Assembly (NCBI GenBank): GCA_963669975.1
Contig: CAVLJG010000004.1
Location: 58,427,094 to 58,491,093, forward strand
From: Acanthoscelides obtectus
Taxonomy: Eukaryota > Arthropoda > Insecta > Coleoptera > Chrysomelidae
Reading direction: 5' to 3'
Length of the DNA stretch: 64,000 nt
Below the pieces are notes generated by a model. That model ran no database searches. It was given only the letters and a program-made list of their open reading frames with translations, and was not told the origin of the DNA. The translations under genes were made by a program, and so were the position numbers. How positions within the stretch are numbered: the first letter of the stretch is position 1; each line of letters begins with the position of its first letter. Positions 61,948-64,000 of the stretch are shown one piece after another.

Positions 61948-64000
61948 TTTGATGGGAATATTTAAAAATTTTCTCAAATGCAGCGCCGTTATGGTTTTAT
62001 ACGTTTTTATACATTTAAATACTTAACCTACAAATCAGAAAACACAAAACATGCTACTGCTACTACTGCTACAAACTGACGTAGAGCATAGATGGAAAGT
62101 TGACCTAGATATGTCACATTAGCTAAAAGAAGAGTAGCAAGTTTTCTGGAAGTTATTCAGGTTATTTATTCATATACCTAGATGTTATACTGCCATCAAG
62201 ATCAAGATCCCTATTTTGCGGCCAGCATTGATGAAATAAAATCAGTACAGGTATCGTGAATACCGATACTAACTTGAAGGAGTAAAGTGTCAGTCAGGCG
62301 AAAACGGCGGTGCTTGAGCTTAACTAGTAGAAGAGTATACTGGCTTGTGGCTTCTGCTTCTGATTCACATCACAAAACATCTAAAGACAGAATTATTCAT
62401 CGTGACATGATCGTTTCCGTTGACAGATTACCAGGATTGCGTCATATTTCGGCATTTATTAATCCTTCTTATCAGATTTCCTTACAATTTTGCAAACCGG
62501 ATAAGCATGGCATCAATATTAAGATCCTCTAAATTTGTGAGATATATCGCTGGTTTCGCCAGAAACATAGTAGTGAACACACCTAGAGAATTTGACGGTA
62601 ATTTCGTAAATAGTGCACAATGCTTTTGCGGCTCTTCCCCAAGGTAAGACATACATAACCTATTGAAATTCATTTTATAATTATTTTGTTGTGTTTTATT
62701 TTAGAAATCTTGCTACCCAGACGTCAGTCCTTACAGATCAAAACCTTGAAACCAGTCTGAAAAGAATCGACCAAGACGTAAGAAAATCGGGTCGAATATC
62801 TCGTAGAGACATTGAAGATGTCCTGGAAGAGATCAGGATCGCCAGATCAGCGACCAGCTCACAGTCCTTACTTGTTATCCGGTGTTGTGGTAACCTTGTC
62901 CCTGAGGAACTCCCTGAGACAAGAACCAAACTGGTACAGGAGATATGGAATACCTTAAACAAACTGAATGTCCCAATGGACATATCACATTACAATGCCC
63001 TTTTGAGAGTATATCTAGAGAATGAACACAAATTCTCCCCAACTGAGTTCCTCAGTGAAGTAGAGAGCAAGGGTATAGAACCTAACAGAGTTACTTATCA
63101 AAGGTTAATTGCAAGGTATTGCCAAGATGGTGATATAGAAGGTGCTACAAAGATTCTGGAGTATATGAGAGAAAAAGAAATGTCTGTTAATGAAAATGTA
63201 TTTAATGCATTGATTGTGGGACACTCCAATGCTGGGTAAGTTTATTTCCTATAATATTTCATTGTAGTAAAATATAATAGTTTGGCATCAAAGGTGAAAT
63301 AAAAAGGTTTTTTAATATGTCAAGATATTACTAAAATTGCCATATTAATATAATAAATAACAAGAAAATGTTTCGACATATTTTTGTGCCTACCACATTT
63401 GTTGTATAAAGGTCTATATTAAATGAAAGTGTAAAGCATTGTTTAAGGGGAAGCTGCATATGGTATTTTTCACAAGTACCCATTACATTTTAACATCTAC
63501 TCTCTATGTCTCTACTGAGGTGAACAGCTGATCATAAAAGTGACATCTTTGTATTAGTCTGTAATGTTGGCAATAATGAATTTCAGGACCATATTCAGAG
63601 CTATTGTTCACATATCTAGATTATACTTTTAAGTGATCAAAATGTGACAATAAAATGTACAAAATACAGATATATAAATGTTTATTTTAAAATTATTGTA
63701 GTACATCTGGGATATATTGATTAGGATGTAAGTGAATAGAACAGTATGCATTGTCCTTTCCAGAAGCTGTAATTTATTCTGTAAGAATAATATCATGTTT
63801 TTCTGGTCTATTGTCTGTCATCAGTGTAACATAATTCAAATAGGGTCAAGAATGTGCAGAGCCTATCATAAAAATTAATAATATAGTTGTACATTTTTCT
63901 AATTTCTAACTTGAGTAATGTTCAAACCTAATTCAGGGAATCGAACCTCTATCAATTCGGTCATATACTGCTCAATCATTTGTATGGCTCTTTCATTGTA

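Overview
This is an AT-rich, intron-containing eukaryotic window from an arthropod, almost certainly an insect. Three host genes are recognisable: an apolipoprotein-D-like lipocalin, the RNA polymerase I subunit POLR1E (RPA49/PAF53), and the start of LRPPRC (bicoid stability factor). The mobile elements are of kinds common in insects: I-clade and jockey-like LINEs, piggyBac, Tc1/mariner, and PIF/Harbinger with MITEs. Introns without insertions are only 57-61 nt, as in many beetles; that is a weak hint to the order. No prokaryotic features, tRNA, rRNA or CRISPR were seen.

Layout. 0-8.4 kb: a four-exon lipocalin gene on the minus strand, with a DD41D mariner in intron 2 and MITE-like repeats around it. 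9-15 kb: a LINE relic split by a 2.7-kb long-inverted-repeat element, then a mariner relic. 15.4-15.7 kb: an unidentified minus-strand coding piece with a poly(A) signal. 17.5-61.9 kb: POLR1E on the minus strand. Its six exons are 61893-61947, 61651-61835, 59903-60116, 27004-27199, 25606-25830 and 17489-17732. Their phases all agree and give 372 codons plus stop. 62.5 kb to the end: the first two exons of LRPPRC on the plus strand, head-to-head with POLR1E 559 bp away.

Nearly all other content sits inside POLR1E introns 3 (32.7 kb) and 5 (7.9 kb). Intron 5 holds a near-intact piggyBac with its own 46-nt intron, a roughly 148-bp tandem array and a LINE relic. Intron 3 holds a DD82E element, two related Tc1-like elements, a mariner deletion derivative, an intact piggyBac (43747-46150), a full-length I-clade LINE with perfect 14-bp target duplications (46349-51598), two copies of a foldback MITE, a PIF/Harbinger derivative and fragments of three other LINE copies. 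It also holds an open reading frame with a good start context that may be a nested gene (39869-40363).

The best second-look targets are: (i) the I-clade LINE junction, where ORF2 has no AUG upstream of its endonuclease motif, follows an in-frame TAA and contains a perfect 14-bp-arm hairpin; (ii) the intact piggyBac; (iii) an old reading frame of an uncharacterised family split by both the LINE and that piggyBac; (iv) a DD82E transposon whose splice acceptor appears to be mutated; (v) the lipocalin with an added amphipathic C-terminal tail; and (vi) the foldback MITE lying directly against a PIF/Harbinger derivative. I found no clearly new defence or metabolic system.
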